A DNA stretch of 64,000 nt from Trametopsis cervina (Eukaryota; Basidiomycota; Agaricomycetes; Polyporales; Irpicaceae). The stretch covers positions 767,000-830,999 of the forward strand of contig MU278353.1 in NCBI GenBank assembly GCA_022385755.1, given 5' to 3'. Position 1 is the stretch's first letter. Every line of letters starts with the position of its first letter. Below are positions 1 through 10,468 of this stretch, piece after piece. Made by a program: the position numbers and the translations under genes. The notes under the pieces were generated by a model, which did not search any database, had not been told where the DNA came from, and saw only the letters and a program-made list of their open reading frames with translations.

Positions 1-1875
1 CATGCGCATCCTCTATGGTGAGCAAGGCAATTACACTCCGCTCTCGGGCGGTCGCTCATAGTGCAATTGGATATCAGGCAGGCTTTGCAGAAGCGGGGGT
101 CAGTCAGGATTTCCATGTAGCCAAAGAGGTTGCTATCCTTGGTATCAGTATGTATGTCTTAGGACTAGGTGAGTGTTTGTCATCGCCAATATGAGGGTGC
201 GATGTTTAATCCGTTCATTAGGCCTCGGTCCTCTCCTCATAGGTCCTCTGTCAGAGGTGCACGGCCGCAACCCGATCTACCGTATATCTTATTTCCTATT
301 CTTTGCCACTTCATTCCCGGTTGCATTCGCACCAGATATCGGTAGGTCTCCGCTCTATACCTGTGTGCCAATCCGGGCGTTTGCTCACTCTGAATATATA
401 GCCGTGTATTTGGTATTCCGCTTCTTCACCGGATTTTGTAGCTCAGCGTTCCTCAGCGTCGCGGGAGGAACAGTCAGCGACCTCTTCGATGATTCTCATG
501 TCGTTCTGCCGATGGCGGCATATAGTACAGCCCCTCTAATCGGTCCTGCGGTAGGACCTCTACTCAGTGGGTACGTCTTGAGTCGAATGTTCACGTTTAC
601 TCTCACATTAAGCGTTGTTTCAGGTTTATCAATCAGGTTCGTCTATAACAACTAGCTTCGACGCATGCTCACACTCGTATAGAATACAACATGGCGCTGG
701 ACGTACCGCGTGTTGATAATATGGACGTTTGTGGAATGGATCCTTCTACTACTGGTAAGCACCGCATGGTATTCAATCGTGTTGGTCATTCATTGTGTCA
801 TAGTTTGTACCAGAAACCTACACACCTGTCCTCCTGAAGCACAAAGCCAAACAGTGAGTTATGTCCGAATTTTCATGATACCTTGCCCACGTCGGTTCCC
901 TGCAGTTTGCGAAAGACAACCAGCGATGAAAGATACTGGGCACCTGTTGATCGCCGTCAGCATAGTATGCTTCAGGCAATGGTGCTGAGCTGCTACGTGC
1001 CTTTCAGTATGCCTCATTTCTTCCTGGCTTGATATGGTGGAGCTGATAATCGTTCAGAGCTTTTGGCGACAGATCCTATGGCGCTCTTGATTGATATATG
1101 GTGGGGATGCTACTCCTAGTGGGCCTTTGAACGTATCTAACTGGTAACAGGTCGGCGCTGATTTTGGGCATTCAATACCTCACGTTCCAGGCTTTTCCGA
1201 TCATATTCGAACAAGGTCACGGCTTCAATGTCCAACAGACGGGCCTTTCATTCATCGGAATGGGACTTGGGCTGCTGCTGGGCTTCCTTGTTCAACCTCT
1301 TTTTACCAGGTAATGTCCTCCGTGGTGCCTATAGCATTATGTCTCTTATTCCTCCCGCAGGTACTTCCGCTCACAGTGTGAGAAACACAATGGCCGGCTA
1401 CCGCCCGAGGTGCGGCTTATCCCAGGCCAATTCGGAGCGGTGCTCATGCCCGTGGGCCTCTTCTGGCTCGCATTCACGACGTACCCGCACGTGCACTGGA
1501 TCGTGCCCATCCTCGCGTCCGTTCCGTTCGGCATGGGCATCCTGATGAGTTTTGCGGCGATATTCACGTTCACGGTCACCGCGTACCGTCCGATCGCTGC
1601 GAGCGCGATGGCGGCGAATACCTTCGTCAGGACGGCGTCCGCAGCGGCATTTCCGTTGTTCGCAGGCCAGATGTACGATAGACTCGGGACCGTAGGAGCA
1701 ACAGCCCTACTGGCGGGTTTGATGACGTTATTTGCCCCATTGCCGTAAGTGCTCAATCCTGTTCCACTTCTCATCGTACGGAGAAATGATGCTGCCTCGT
1801 TCCGATAGATTCATTTTCTACAGAATAGGGGCTCGGCTTAGAGCGAAGTCAAAGTTCACTACCCCACCACAGTAG
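1..1875 (+). CDS. MFS multidrug transporter (DHA1-like), 5' partial
   Basis: Proton-driven export of small molecules across the plasma membrane is the expected role of this family. The 5' end lies outside the window. Spliced exons read continuously: EVAILGISMYVLG, then GLGPLLIGPLSEVHGRNPIY (the loop 2-3 signature of fungal drug:H+ antiporters), VYLVFRFFTGFCSSAFLSV, PLIGPAVGPLLSGFINQNTT with WRWTYRV, then VPETYTPVLLKHKA, SALILGIQYLTFQAFPI, and the final helices ending SKFTTPPQ at the stop at 1873-1875. The FINQ/NTTWRW join and the LFVPETY join both need introns at conserved phases. About eight introns are visible, including one just before the last 16 codons (donor at 1746). One exon edge near 1000-1090 is less sure (PFK instead of the usual PFQ). 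There is no frameshift, so the gene looks functional. Substrate cannot be told from sequence. Confidence 0.88.
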
Positions 1876-2049
1876 CACTTGCGATGAACAGGTTGCCTAT
1901 TGATCAGGTGGGGCTGCACTGAATGCTGGCCATATAGATTTCATTGCTCTTCATCTCAACCCAGGCTGCTGATTCAACATCGGCTCCATGAGTATTATCG
2001 AACACTATAGTAGTTACCCTGGTTTACCATAATTCATTAATACTAGCTC

Positions 2050-3309
2050 TCATTGAGAGTTCATTGATGCTACGAGGGCTGCACCGATATCGTCATGCAG
2101 AATGTCTTTAACGGGTATCTCCTGTTCCACCGCCCACGCATAGGCTTCCAGCAGCAAAGTGTCGGTCAAGGGAATAAAATGCGCGGCAAGAACGCGAATG
2201 ATGTTGGTGACGCGTGATATGGCGGTACGTGTAGCTTCGTCGATTTGCTGGAGACAGGTTATTGAGATCCAGAAGAAGGGGAATAGGAAAACTGACATCA
2301 TTTCGATTGGAGTACACAGCTTCGGCATCGAATCCTTCTTCGCCTTCCTGTTCGCTCGCTTTGACGTGCTTGCTGATCCATACGTAGCCATTCAGGCCGA
2401 GGATGAGGTCGACGTTACAGGGCAGTACTATGAAGTGCGACTTGAGGCGGCGTATTAATACTGGTGGAACAATTACGAGTTGTCCGTTTCGAAGCTGAGC
2501 GAAACTATGAGAGCACGTTAAGGTATGCGGACGCGGAACCTCCTAACCTTGCCGTATCTCAGAGATCGTGTGTGAAGTGACATGGCGCCGTCGGAAAAGA
2601 AGGCTTGTACTTCTGCTACGAGCAGGTCACCTTCCTCGAAGAAGGTGCGCATTTGGAGCTCATCGCTTTCCAGTTTCCGTCTCTGCAGCGAGCGTAAACA
2701 CGGTGGCTTCATAATGGAGGCTGCTCAAAATACCTGAACTCCTCCGGGGAGATTGACAGACGAGAGCATGAGTACTGCGTCTTGCCTTGACCCCGCTTCG
2801 ACCTTCCAGCGACGGGGTTGGACCTGGACACCGTGCGTTAATATGAATTACGAGCAAGCCAAGTTTGACGATAAATACTTCGGTTATACGTCCAACGACG
2901 AGGTCACCAACCTCTGGGTTATATCTGAAAGCGAGACGATTCATACGAAGATTCACGATAATTAGGGAAGGACGCACCTTGTTCGTGCAGCACGCACAGT
3001 GATGAGTTTGTTGACGCGCTCAATGGTACCCGCCACGGATGAGATCACCTCCTCCTGGTCAACATAGGTACCGTGGCCACTGCTCAAAGTTCGTCAGGTA
3101 TTCTGTGTGAAATGCTCAATATCATCTGACCGCATGAATGCCTGAGAAGATGTGACTGCCTCTCCCGGACAAGTCAACTTGCCGTCCGAGAGATCCTCGT
3201 CCAGCTCGTATTCCATGATATCGTCTTCCTCCACCTCTCTTCTGACTTTCGAATGTGTTTCATACCCATCGTATGAGGTTGTTGCTGGAAAGGAGGTAAA
3301 ACTTATCAT
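2050..3309 (-). CDS. RRP4: Exosome complex cap subunit Rrp4
   Basis: Rrp4 is an S1/KH cap protein of the nuclear and cytoplasmic RNA exosome, which trims rRNA and degrades RNA 3'-5'. Spliced exons read: an acidic N-terminus with [16 protein letters not shown], then [54 protein letters not shown] (S1 domain start), [68 protein letters not shown], the KH part [13 protein letters not shown], and the C-terminal helix ending VASMNSQ. Six introns fit, e.g. exon 1 to 3131, exon 2 3079-2978, exon 3 from 2924. The ATG at 3309 is chosen because it is the nearest Met in frame with the acidic leader; an upstream exon is possible. It shares a 166-bp divergent promoter with the cyclophilin gene. Confidence 0.92.
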
Positions 3310-3475
3310 CTTGAGCCACAACACGGTACAAACCTGAAAGTAATCTCGCATCAATTTTGGTTCGCGTTGAGGATCTCGGAGGCCCGATCATCAGCCACGC
3401 GACCACGTCGATACTACTTATGCCACGTCTAACCGCTCGAGCTGCTTTCACCTCTCACCCCCTACTATCACCAAA

Positions 3476-4576
3476 ATGCTCTTCGGGAAGTTGACCTTCG
3501 GTGTTTTGCTCGTCACGGTTGCTGCGTTCTTCTGCGCGGACTCTGTTGAGGCCGCAAAGGGACCCAAAATCACCAACAAGATCTACTTCGACATTAAGCA
3601 CGGTGACAAGGACCTTGGCCGAAGTGAGTTGCTGCTGCTGGCAGTCGACGTCGTTCAACTGACTAATGGCAAATTCTAGTTACTCTTGGTCTCTTTGGTG
3701 GTGTATGTCCAGTTCAGTCCCGTTTTATGTGGGCCGTTCAACTGAAAGCCATCCATAACAGACCGTCCCGAAGACCGCTGAGAACTTCCGCGCCTTGGCC
3801 ACTGGTGTTAAGAAGGATGGCACCCCCCTCGGAGAGGGCTTTGGTTACAAGGGCTCCAAGTTCCACCGTGTTATCAAGAACTTCATGATCCAGGGTGGAG
3901 ACTTCAGTCAGTCTTGTTTGCTTTATAATACTGTAGTCTTCTGACTCAACGAATGCATAGCTCGTGGTGACGGTACTGGTGGAAAGGTCTGCTCTGGTTG
4001 ACTCTCTCCCATAGGCTTGAACTAATATTGGTCTCAGTCTATCTATGGAGATCGCTTTGCGGACGAGAACTTGTATGTTCGCTCCATTTCTGCCTGAAAA
4101 GTGGCCCTGGCTGACCTCCCTCTCAGCAAACTCCGCCACACAAAGCCCGGTCTTTTGTCTATGGCTAACGCAGGAAAGGATACCAACGGTAATTTGCGAT
4201 GATCATATGTTACACGACTATGACTCAATGTGCGGTTTCAGGTTCACAGTTCTTCATCACTACAGTCCTCACCCCCTGGTTGGATGGCAAGCATGTTGTC
4301 TTCGGTGCCGTTGTAGACGGTATGGACATTGTCTCCGCCATTGGTACGCTTCATCTATCGTTGAGCCGTGACACACGCTGACGGCATATTCAGAGGAGGT
4401 TGCCAAGGGTGGAAACGACAGGCCTCTGGAGGACGTTGTTATCGCTGACTGCGGAGAGGTATGTCGGACCTTTCAATGACCCTTCGAATCTTACTGACAT
4501 ATCTGACGTCCAGCTTCCTCTTGATCTGCCTACTGACGAAGAAGGCAAAGAGGTGCCTGTTCACGTTGAACTTTGA
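3476..4576 (+). CDS. Cyclophilin B, ER peptidyl-prolyl cis-trans isomerase (HVEL isoform)
   Basis: Catalyses proline cis-trans isomerisation during folding of secretory proteins. Residues 1-27 form a signal peptide (hydrophobic [19 protein letters not shown]). The catalytic fold follows across short exons: [33 protein letters not shown] (catalytic Arg in FHRVI), [40 protein letters not shown] (Phe and the Trp linked to cyclosporin binding), DGMDIVSAI. The last exon, after an intron with donor at 4459 (gtatgt), encodes [20 protein letters not shown]. The terminal HVEL is an HDEL-like ER retention tetrapeptide. Length (about 210 aa) is typical. All introns are short and phase-consistent. A second, phase-compatible terminal exon lies downstream and is listed separately. 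Confidence 0.95.
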
Positions 4577-4718
4577 GTTAGAAGTATATCTAATTTGGTG
4601 CTTGCTTTACCACCGGTCTATGTGTTATCCCGCACGTCGACAAAATGAAAACGAACTTATTCGCGAATATCAGCACGATAACATTTCGTCCCTGGCTGCT
4701 ACTACTTCGCCCTCCCAG

Positions 4719-5036
4719 GAACTCTCCAGTCAAGTATCTGCTGACCATATCACAGGAGAGCTCTCCGCGGTCAACAGCATTACTGGCACTCGTCTCTCGA
4801 GCATCCCCAAAATAACGGATGCTGAACTCGATACATCTGATACTGAGCCCGTGGGTGTTGATGAGACCGCGCAGGTCGACGGCTTCAACTTCACGTACCT
4901 CTTCGCATTACTAGTGTTCGCCATTCTCGGTGCTGCACTGTGGTACTTCGGGGGTGCCAGAATCTTCAGACTCTTCCGGGGCAACGGTCACGGGGGTTAC
5001 AGGAAAGTCGATGAGGATATCGAGAAAGCCCGGTAA
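4719..5036 (+). CDS. Alternative terminal exon of cyclophilin B encoding a transmembrane anchor
   Basis: This stretch lies after the HVEL stop, has no convincing start of its own, but is clearly coding-like: a Ser/Thr/Asp-rich linker, a hydrophobic helix (FNFTYLFALLVFAILGAALW, about 4889-4948), a basic stop-transfer segment (ARIFRLFRGNGHGGYRK) and an acidic end (VDEDIEKAR, stop 5034-5036). The acceptor at 4717-4718, after a pyrimidine-rich tract, is in phase 0 with the donor that follows the Asp-Cys-Gly-Glu end of the cyclophilin domain (donor at 4459). Splicing there replaces the HVEL tail by a linker plus one membrane helix. Another phase-0 acceptor exists just before 4674. A separate small gene is the alternative, but I find no good ATG with promoter. 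Membrane-anchored cyclophilins are known in yeasts; the exon-switch idea here is inference. Confidence 0.6.
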   Translation, partial: ELSSQVSADHITGELSAVNSITGTRLSSIPKITDAELDTSDTEPVGVDETAQVDGFNFTYLFALLVFAILGAALWYFGGARIFRLFRGNGHGGYRKVDEDIEKAR

Positions 5037-5213
5037 TCACTCATTTCTTGTGGTCGCGACCCGTTCTTTAGCCGAAGCTTGTATGTATATTACATTAATA
5101 CACGGAGATCGCAGACAACAACATGGCTAGTGCTACTGGGAAGGGTATCATCCACGGAGTTGCAAATATGGATACTGCTGCGCTTGTTGTAGTATCGGGC
5201 CTAAGTCATACTA

Positions 5214-6119
5214 TTAACTTTCTACAACGTCAGCATAGAATAGTGGCACATACGGTATTCCATTCCGGTCAGAGTAGGAGGGGCAGGTGTCATTCGTGCT
5301 GCCCTGTACGAAACATGTCACTTCCTGTCAGACTGAAGACAAGCGGCACTCAGACATACCGTAGGTTCAGCCGGGCAGCACACGCTTGACCCGTCATCGA
5401 CACTACCAAGAGCAGCGGCGTCATTTTTACCTGCCCAGTCATCCAGACAAGAAACGGAATCATATGTAACATTCCAAACACCAAAATCCTGTTCACGAGG
5501 ATGTTAATACGGCAGACAGCTATAGTGTGTAACTAACCGTATAACCTACGTATGCACAATATCAGCGACGTAGCTCGCTGTTACGGACAACGTGCACCTA
5601 CCATATAATGAAGCATTAGACGGAAAGAAATCGTCGGGTATAGAGCTTGACGGCCAAGCTAGATCAAAATTTATGAAAGCACCGCCTCTGTTTAAATGTG
5701 AGCAATATATCGGATTGATAGCTTTTAATAAGCGTTGCGTACTGATTAGGATGCCCTTGGGAAGCTGAACACCAGCCGTTACCACCAGAAGGGCAAAGAT
5801 CCGTGACCTTGATTACGATGCTCTTGGTCACGTCCGGAAAGAAGGGTGGATCGGCAGTGTATGTGTTGAGCAGTGTTAACTTGAAGCACCGTCCGCAGCC
5901 TGGACCGTAGGCGGTACTACTCCCATATGCTTGTTGGCTCATTGCTGCCGTAGGGTAGTGCGTGCTCTTGGGTGTACAGCCACAGGCAGCAATGTAGTCA
6001 GTAGGTAGTGTATAGTGCGTCATGGTCGCTGTGCCGGTCGGAGGGTATTGAATCCAAGCATTGACCAGTTCAGGCAGCCACAGAGGTATGGTAACCAAGA
6101 AGAGCCACTGCAGCGACAT
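5214..6119 (-). CDS. Secreted endoglucanase V-like protein (GH45/expansin double-psi beta-barrel)
   Basis: Probable extracellular plant-cell-wall active protein. It starts with a signal peptide (MSLQWLFLVTIPLWLPELVNA). The barwin/GH45-type barrel follows: MTHYTLPTDYIAACGCTPKS, MSQQAYGSSTAYGPGCGRCF, IVIKVTDLCPSGGNGWCSAS (conserved Asp in VTDLCP), then across introns GGAFINFDLAWPSSSIPDDF (FD as in the GH45/expansin HFD motif), FPSNASLYGYTDFGVWNVTY, VSCLDDWAGKNDAAALGSVD, SVCCPAEPTGSTNDTCPSYS and DRNGIP. Cysteines are abundant, as expected for a secreted barrel. The last intron is read as gtatgt..gtacag (56 nt). The extreme C-terminus (stop at 5214-5216 or a few codons different after another small intron) is uncertain. 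It is convergent with the cyclophilin gene. Confidence 0.82.
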
Positions 6120-6444
6120 GACAGTTCAGTGTCTTACACTAACTACGCTGCGGTGAAGGGTCAAAAGGAATGGCTGCGGACCGCCCATAAGCTGGCCCGA
6201 CTTTGGAGAGATGACTGGCAGGTGTGAGATGAAACAAAAACATTCTGCCCATCAGCGGCCACTGAACTTGCGTGGGGATGTGCGAACATCGTCCTAGAAA
6301 GGCAGTCGTCGTTGTGGCGTCAGGCACAGACCACGTGGCCACGCACATTTGCGTCGCAATTAGGCAATTACGGCTGTTGTTCAACAACCTCGACCTACGG
6401 CTTAGCAACTATCGCAGCCCGAAAGCCTCACCTCCCACGGCACT

Positions 6445-8841
6445 ATGAAGGCATTATACCCAACCTCACATGATATACCCAAGCTCCCAGAAGAAGCTCT
6501 TTCCCTCAAGATTGCACGACACTCACCATGTTCCATATGTACATCAGAAATATGTCCCGGCCTTCGGCCACCGCCGGTTGTGCAACTTGTGCTAGATTCC
6601 GACGAAGACTATGATGGCACGCAAAGCTACTTGTCAAGTTGCAGCTGTGGCCATGATGCTACAGACCACGGTGCCGACCTGTCCGAAATTAGTTCAACAG
6701 AATTTAGCCGCCGAGGGCGCGTGGCCGTCCGTCTGGACGAACTCCTTCAGGTTTGTGGACCCAGCGTGCTCGTTCACCCTTGATCGAACTCAAATTTCGC
6801 TATAGGTATGCTTCGCCGCTGATATCATTTGCTTCACGTATTTATCATAATCTAGGACGTGGAGAAACTGCTTGATTTCGACTATAGCAACGACGACATA
6901 GATTCCCTACGGAAGCAGATGACTCTCCCTGAAAATCCAGACAGTCCGTCCTCGGACTTCCTTGGCTCATTAGGTAGGATGCTTGGTTCTCTGAGATGAA
7001 TCTTTTCTGAGTCGATCGTTCCTTTAGTTCCGTCGGAAGATGAGCAACGGGCGGCATCACCAGCGTCATCTTCAGTAAGCAACGCGGTAGACGCGGAACC
7101 GCCTTCGAAACGACGGCGTGTCTCCTATTCGTCCTTGAGCTCCGCCGAGTCGTCTTCTTCTGGCGATGAAGACGAGAAACCCCTTGCGTCTCAGAGGGCA
7201 GAGAAGCGTGCAGCGCACCCGCCACGCGTCACCAAGGGCAAGAAGGTGGGACGCAAAGGTGGAAAGGGCGGTAAGGGCATGGCAAGTATGAAGTCAAAGG
7301 CACATACTGCTCCTATTGCCTTGCCCCCTCCAACTGAGCAGGAACGGAAAGACATGACCCATCCCGCCAGCAATGGTGTCAATGGCCACGGCATCAAAGT
7401 CAAGGTCGAGGATAAAATGGACGAAGGCCAGCTGGACCGTCTTGCAACAGGCGTAACAGTCGATGCTGGCGGTGCTCCATCATCCACTGCGGTAGGTCTT
7501 TGCTTACTGTGCATCTGCCATACGTGTTGAAGCTGACATGTAACTCGCACAGCCCTCCGGAATCAAACCTGAGAAGCCTGCTATACAGGAACTCCGAAAA
7601 GGTATAATACAGATCATACCAGTCGAAAACAACGGAGAGCCTCGCTCCTACGTTGTCTTGACTGGGTTAAAGTCTCTGTTTCAAAAGCAGTTACCGAAGA
7701 TGCCTCGAGAATACATCGCACGGTTGGTATATGACTCCAATTCGAAATGTCTGGCCATCATCAAGCGAGGATACAAGGTTGTGGGAGGTATCTGCTACCG
7801 CCCCTTCCCGCATCGAGGCTTTGCCGAGATTGTATTCTTTGCAACCGCGTCAGTAGATCAGGTCAAGGTACGTTTACGCATTCCAATCCGAGGCGAGATT
7901 TCAACGACAAATGCTCTTATTGCAGGGATATGGCGGGATGTTGATGGATCACTTCAAGGCACACATACGAAACGTATATCCTGAGATGTTTCATTTTCTC
8001 ACCTACGCGGACAACTACGCCGTTGGTTATTTCCGAAAACAGGGCTTCTCCAAAGATATCACACTTGATCGGTCTATATGGGCAGGGTACATCAAAGATT
8101 ACGAAGGGGGAACGATTATGCAGTGTACGATGTTGAAGAACGTGGATTATACGAACACCAGGGACATTGTGGCTAAGCAGCGAGAAGCGATACTGGAGAA
8201 GATTAGAGAAAGATCGAGGTCACATATTGTGTACGACGGCTTGCAGAACTGGCAACACGGAAAACTGGATCCCAAAGACGTCCCTGGTCTCCGTGAGTGT
8301 GTTTCATGTTCAGTTATCAATATCAGTATGCTAATATTCACAAAGGGGAAAGTGGATGGACACCTCAGATGGCGGCCGGGTAGGTTTGAAGCGCCTTCTA
8401 ACAGTGGTTAATACACCTAGACGCTTACCAATATCCTAGGCTACCACGCGCAAACGGGAAAAGCGCAGACTATGGCTTGATGGAAAAACTTTTATCTGAC
8501 CTACAAGGCAACAGTCTCTCGTTCGCATTTCGCCAGCCTGTTAGCGCAGAGGATGTTCCCGACTACCACGATGTCATCAAACAGCCCATGGGTGAGTCTC
8601 GCAGGTCGCTCGCTAGAGGCTCCGTGCTGAAAGATATCTAGACTTGTCGACAATGGAGCATAAGCTCGATACAAACCAATATCCCACCTTGGAGTCGTTT
8701 CTTGCAGATGCACAGCTTATCTTTGACAACTGCCGTACGTACAACAGCGAAGGCTCGTCGTACTACAAGAATGCCACGAAGCTGGAGAAGATACTCAAAG
8801 ACCAGGTCGCCTCGATGCGGACGAAGAAGGAGGGCTGGTAG
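6445..8841 (+). CDS. GCN5: Gcn5-type histone acetyltransferase with bromodomain
   Basis: Catalytic subunit of SAGA/ADA-type coactivators; acetylates histone H3 lysines in the nucleus. Order of parts: an N-terminal Cys-rich block ([11 protein letters not shown] ... [17 protein letters not shown], then [10 protein letters not shown]) resembling the PCAF N-terminal region; a disordered Ser/Lys-rich linker with KRRR and [15 protein letters not shown]; the GNAT domain ([40 protein letters not shown] with the catalytic Glu, [20 protein letters not shown] as acetyl-CoA loop, [19 protein letters not shown]); and a C-terminal bromodomain ([40 protein letters not shown] with the acetyl-lysine Asn). Introns are short; donors are seen after RLDELLQ and after SVDQVK. 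Stop at 8839-8841. It is complete, and longer at the N-terminus than yeast Gcn5. Confidence 0.96.
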
Positions 8842-10468
8842 CAGCAGCAGGATTATTCGCTGCGTACTCTGGTCTGCCGTACATATGGAGTTGTGCTTTG
8901 CAAATACGTTGGCGTTCTAGCGAGACGTATTGTATGTACATCAGTCGGTTTTGTATTTGTAATCGTTCTCATCCTGCTCGCCGGTGTCCACAGAGTAGCT
9001 TCACTGTCTGCCTGTCATTACGTCCCACAGCGAGATGGACGTTACATATACAGCTGTACGCAAAAGGGAATAACCATACTCTCCATACTCTGGGAGATAG
9101 ACTTCTGTACTTCATGAACGATATCTGTACACATCTTGTTCGTCGGATGCAGAAGCCACGGCACAGGATCAAGCTGTCTATAGCTGTGATAGATTTCGGC
9201 ACCTTATGGTCTTCTAGACTACCTGCCTGCAAGCTGAGGGATGTCTCCCCGATGATAAATGCAGGTCAACGGATCTCTGAAACAGGCAGCGGACTCCCAG
9301 CGATAGCCCACCAGTGCCAGCACGTTGATATGTTGGTGTAGTTGCCTACTCCGTTGTACATCGCCGCAGTGAAGGCCGGCATCGTAACGATGCGACTCGC
9401 CCTGCCAGGATAATATTTCAAACGTTCATAGGCTGTCAGACATACAGAAAAGCCTCTCTAAGCACTCTGCCTCGAGGAGAATTCGATCGACAACATGGCT
9501 GCAGCATGTTAGACTGTCATTGTCGTCGGAGGCAACTGTCGCGTACAGCAGGTTTTTCTGTAAAACTCACGTAGTCTTACGTGAAATGTAAAGGGCTTCG
9601 GCGCGCTCTCTGTCCAGTGTACCTGACGCGTCTGGGGACAAAGAGGCCGGCGCAGCTCAGGCAACTCAGATTCGGATCAAGGAAAGCGGCACGTGACGCG
9701 CGTGTCCTTCCAACAACGGCTTCAGGCTGGCCTTCCGCAAACCCCGCACTATTTGGCATCCTGACGTTGTTACGAGGGAACCTGATGAGGGCGCACTACC
9801 TTCTCTGGCACCGCAAGGCAACCCTGTTATGTCGATATCGACGGCTGGTACTCCCCCGAATGCTGCCGGAGGGCGAGGCCCCCACAGTCCACTTTCTCGG
9901 CATAATATTCACGTCCACCCTGCAACACATGTTCTCCACGCGTAGGTTACATTAGGCATGTAACGACAAATTATCACGCGTGGTGATGTAGCATCCACGA
10001 TAACCAACCATGTATGTATTGCGGCTGCGTCTATTGCGAGCCTAACAGCAGCGGCACCTATTGCATTTGCCGCGAACGCCGTGACGGTCAACTCCGAGGC
10101 TCAGAGTTCGTTCAACTTGGTGCGACAGGGGGTCGCTATCAAGCAGATGATACAAAATGCGGAGCACGGCAGCAGATTTTGATATGCGTATTTAGACTAC
10201 ATCAACTCCGCTCGGAGCACAGGTACGCCATTTGCAGCATCGGAGGAGACCCTCGTTGACAATCTCTCTTCAGGGCGATCTGTGTGTGCGCTATCGACTA
10301 TGTTTCGTGATGGAATCTCACGTCCATACGGCATTTACATTTTTCTGCACCATCAGAACGTGGATCAATGAGGAGACAAGCCGCAGGAGGAATTGGCTAA
10401 AACGGTAAATCCTTATGAACTAGCGGTCGTGTCGAAAGATTCCCCCAGTCTTTCTGAGTACCACAAAG
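8842..10468. other. Intergenic, no convincing gene
   Basis: Downstream of GCN5 and upstream of the P450. No conserved protein is recognised on either strand. The only coding-like piece is a 73-codon open stretch at 9964-10182 (+), rich in Ala/Ser/Val, with no start, splice partners or family match. It may be chance in GC-rich DNA or a relic exon. Confidence 0.5.
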
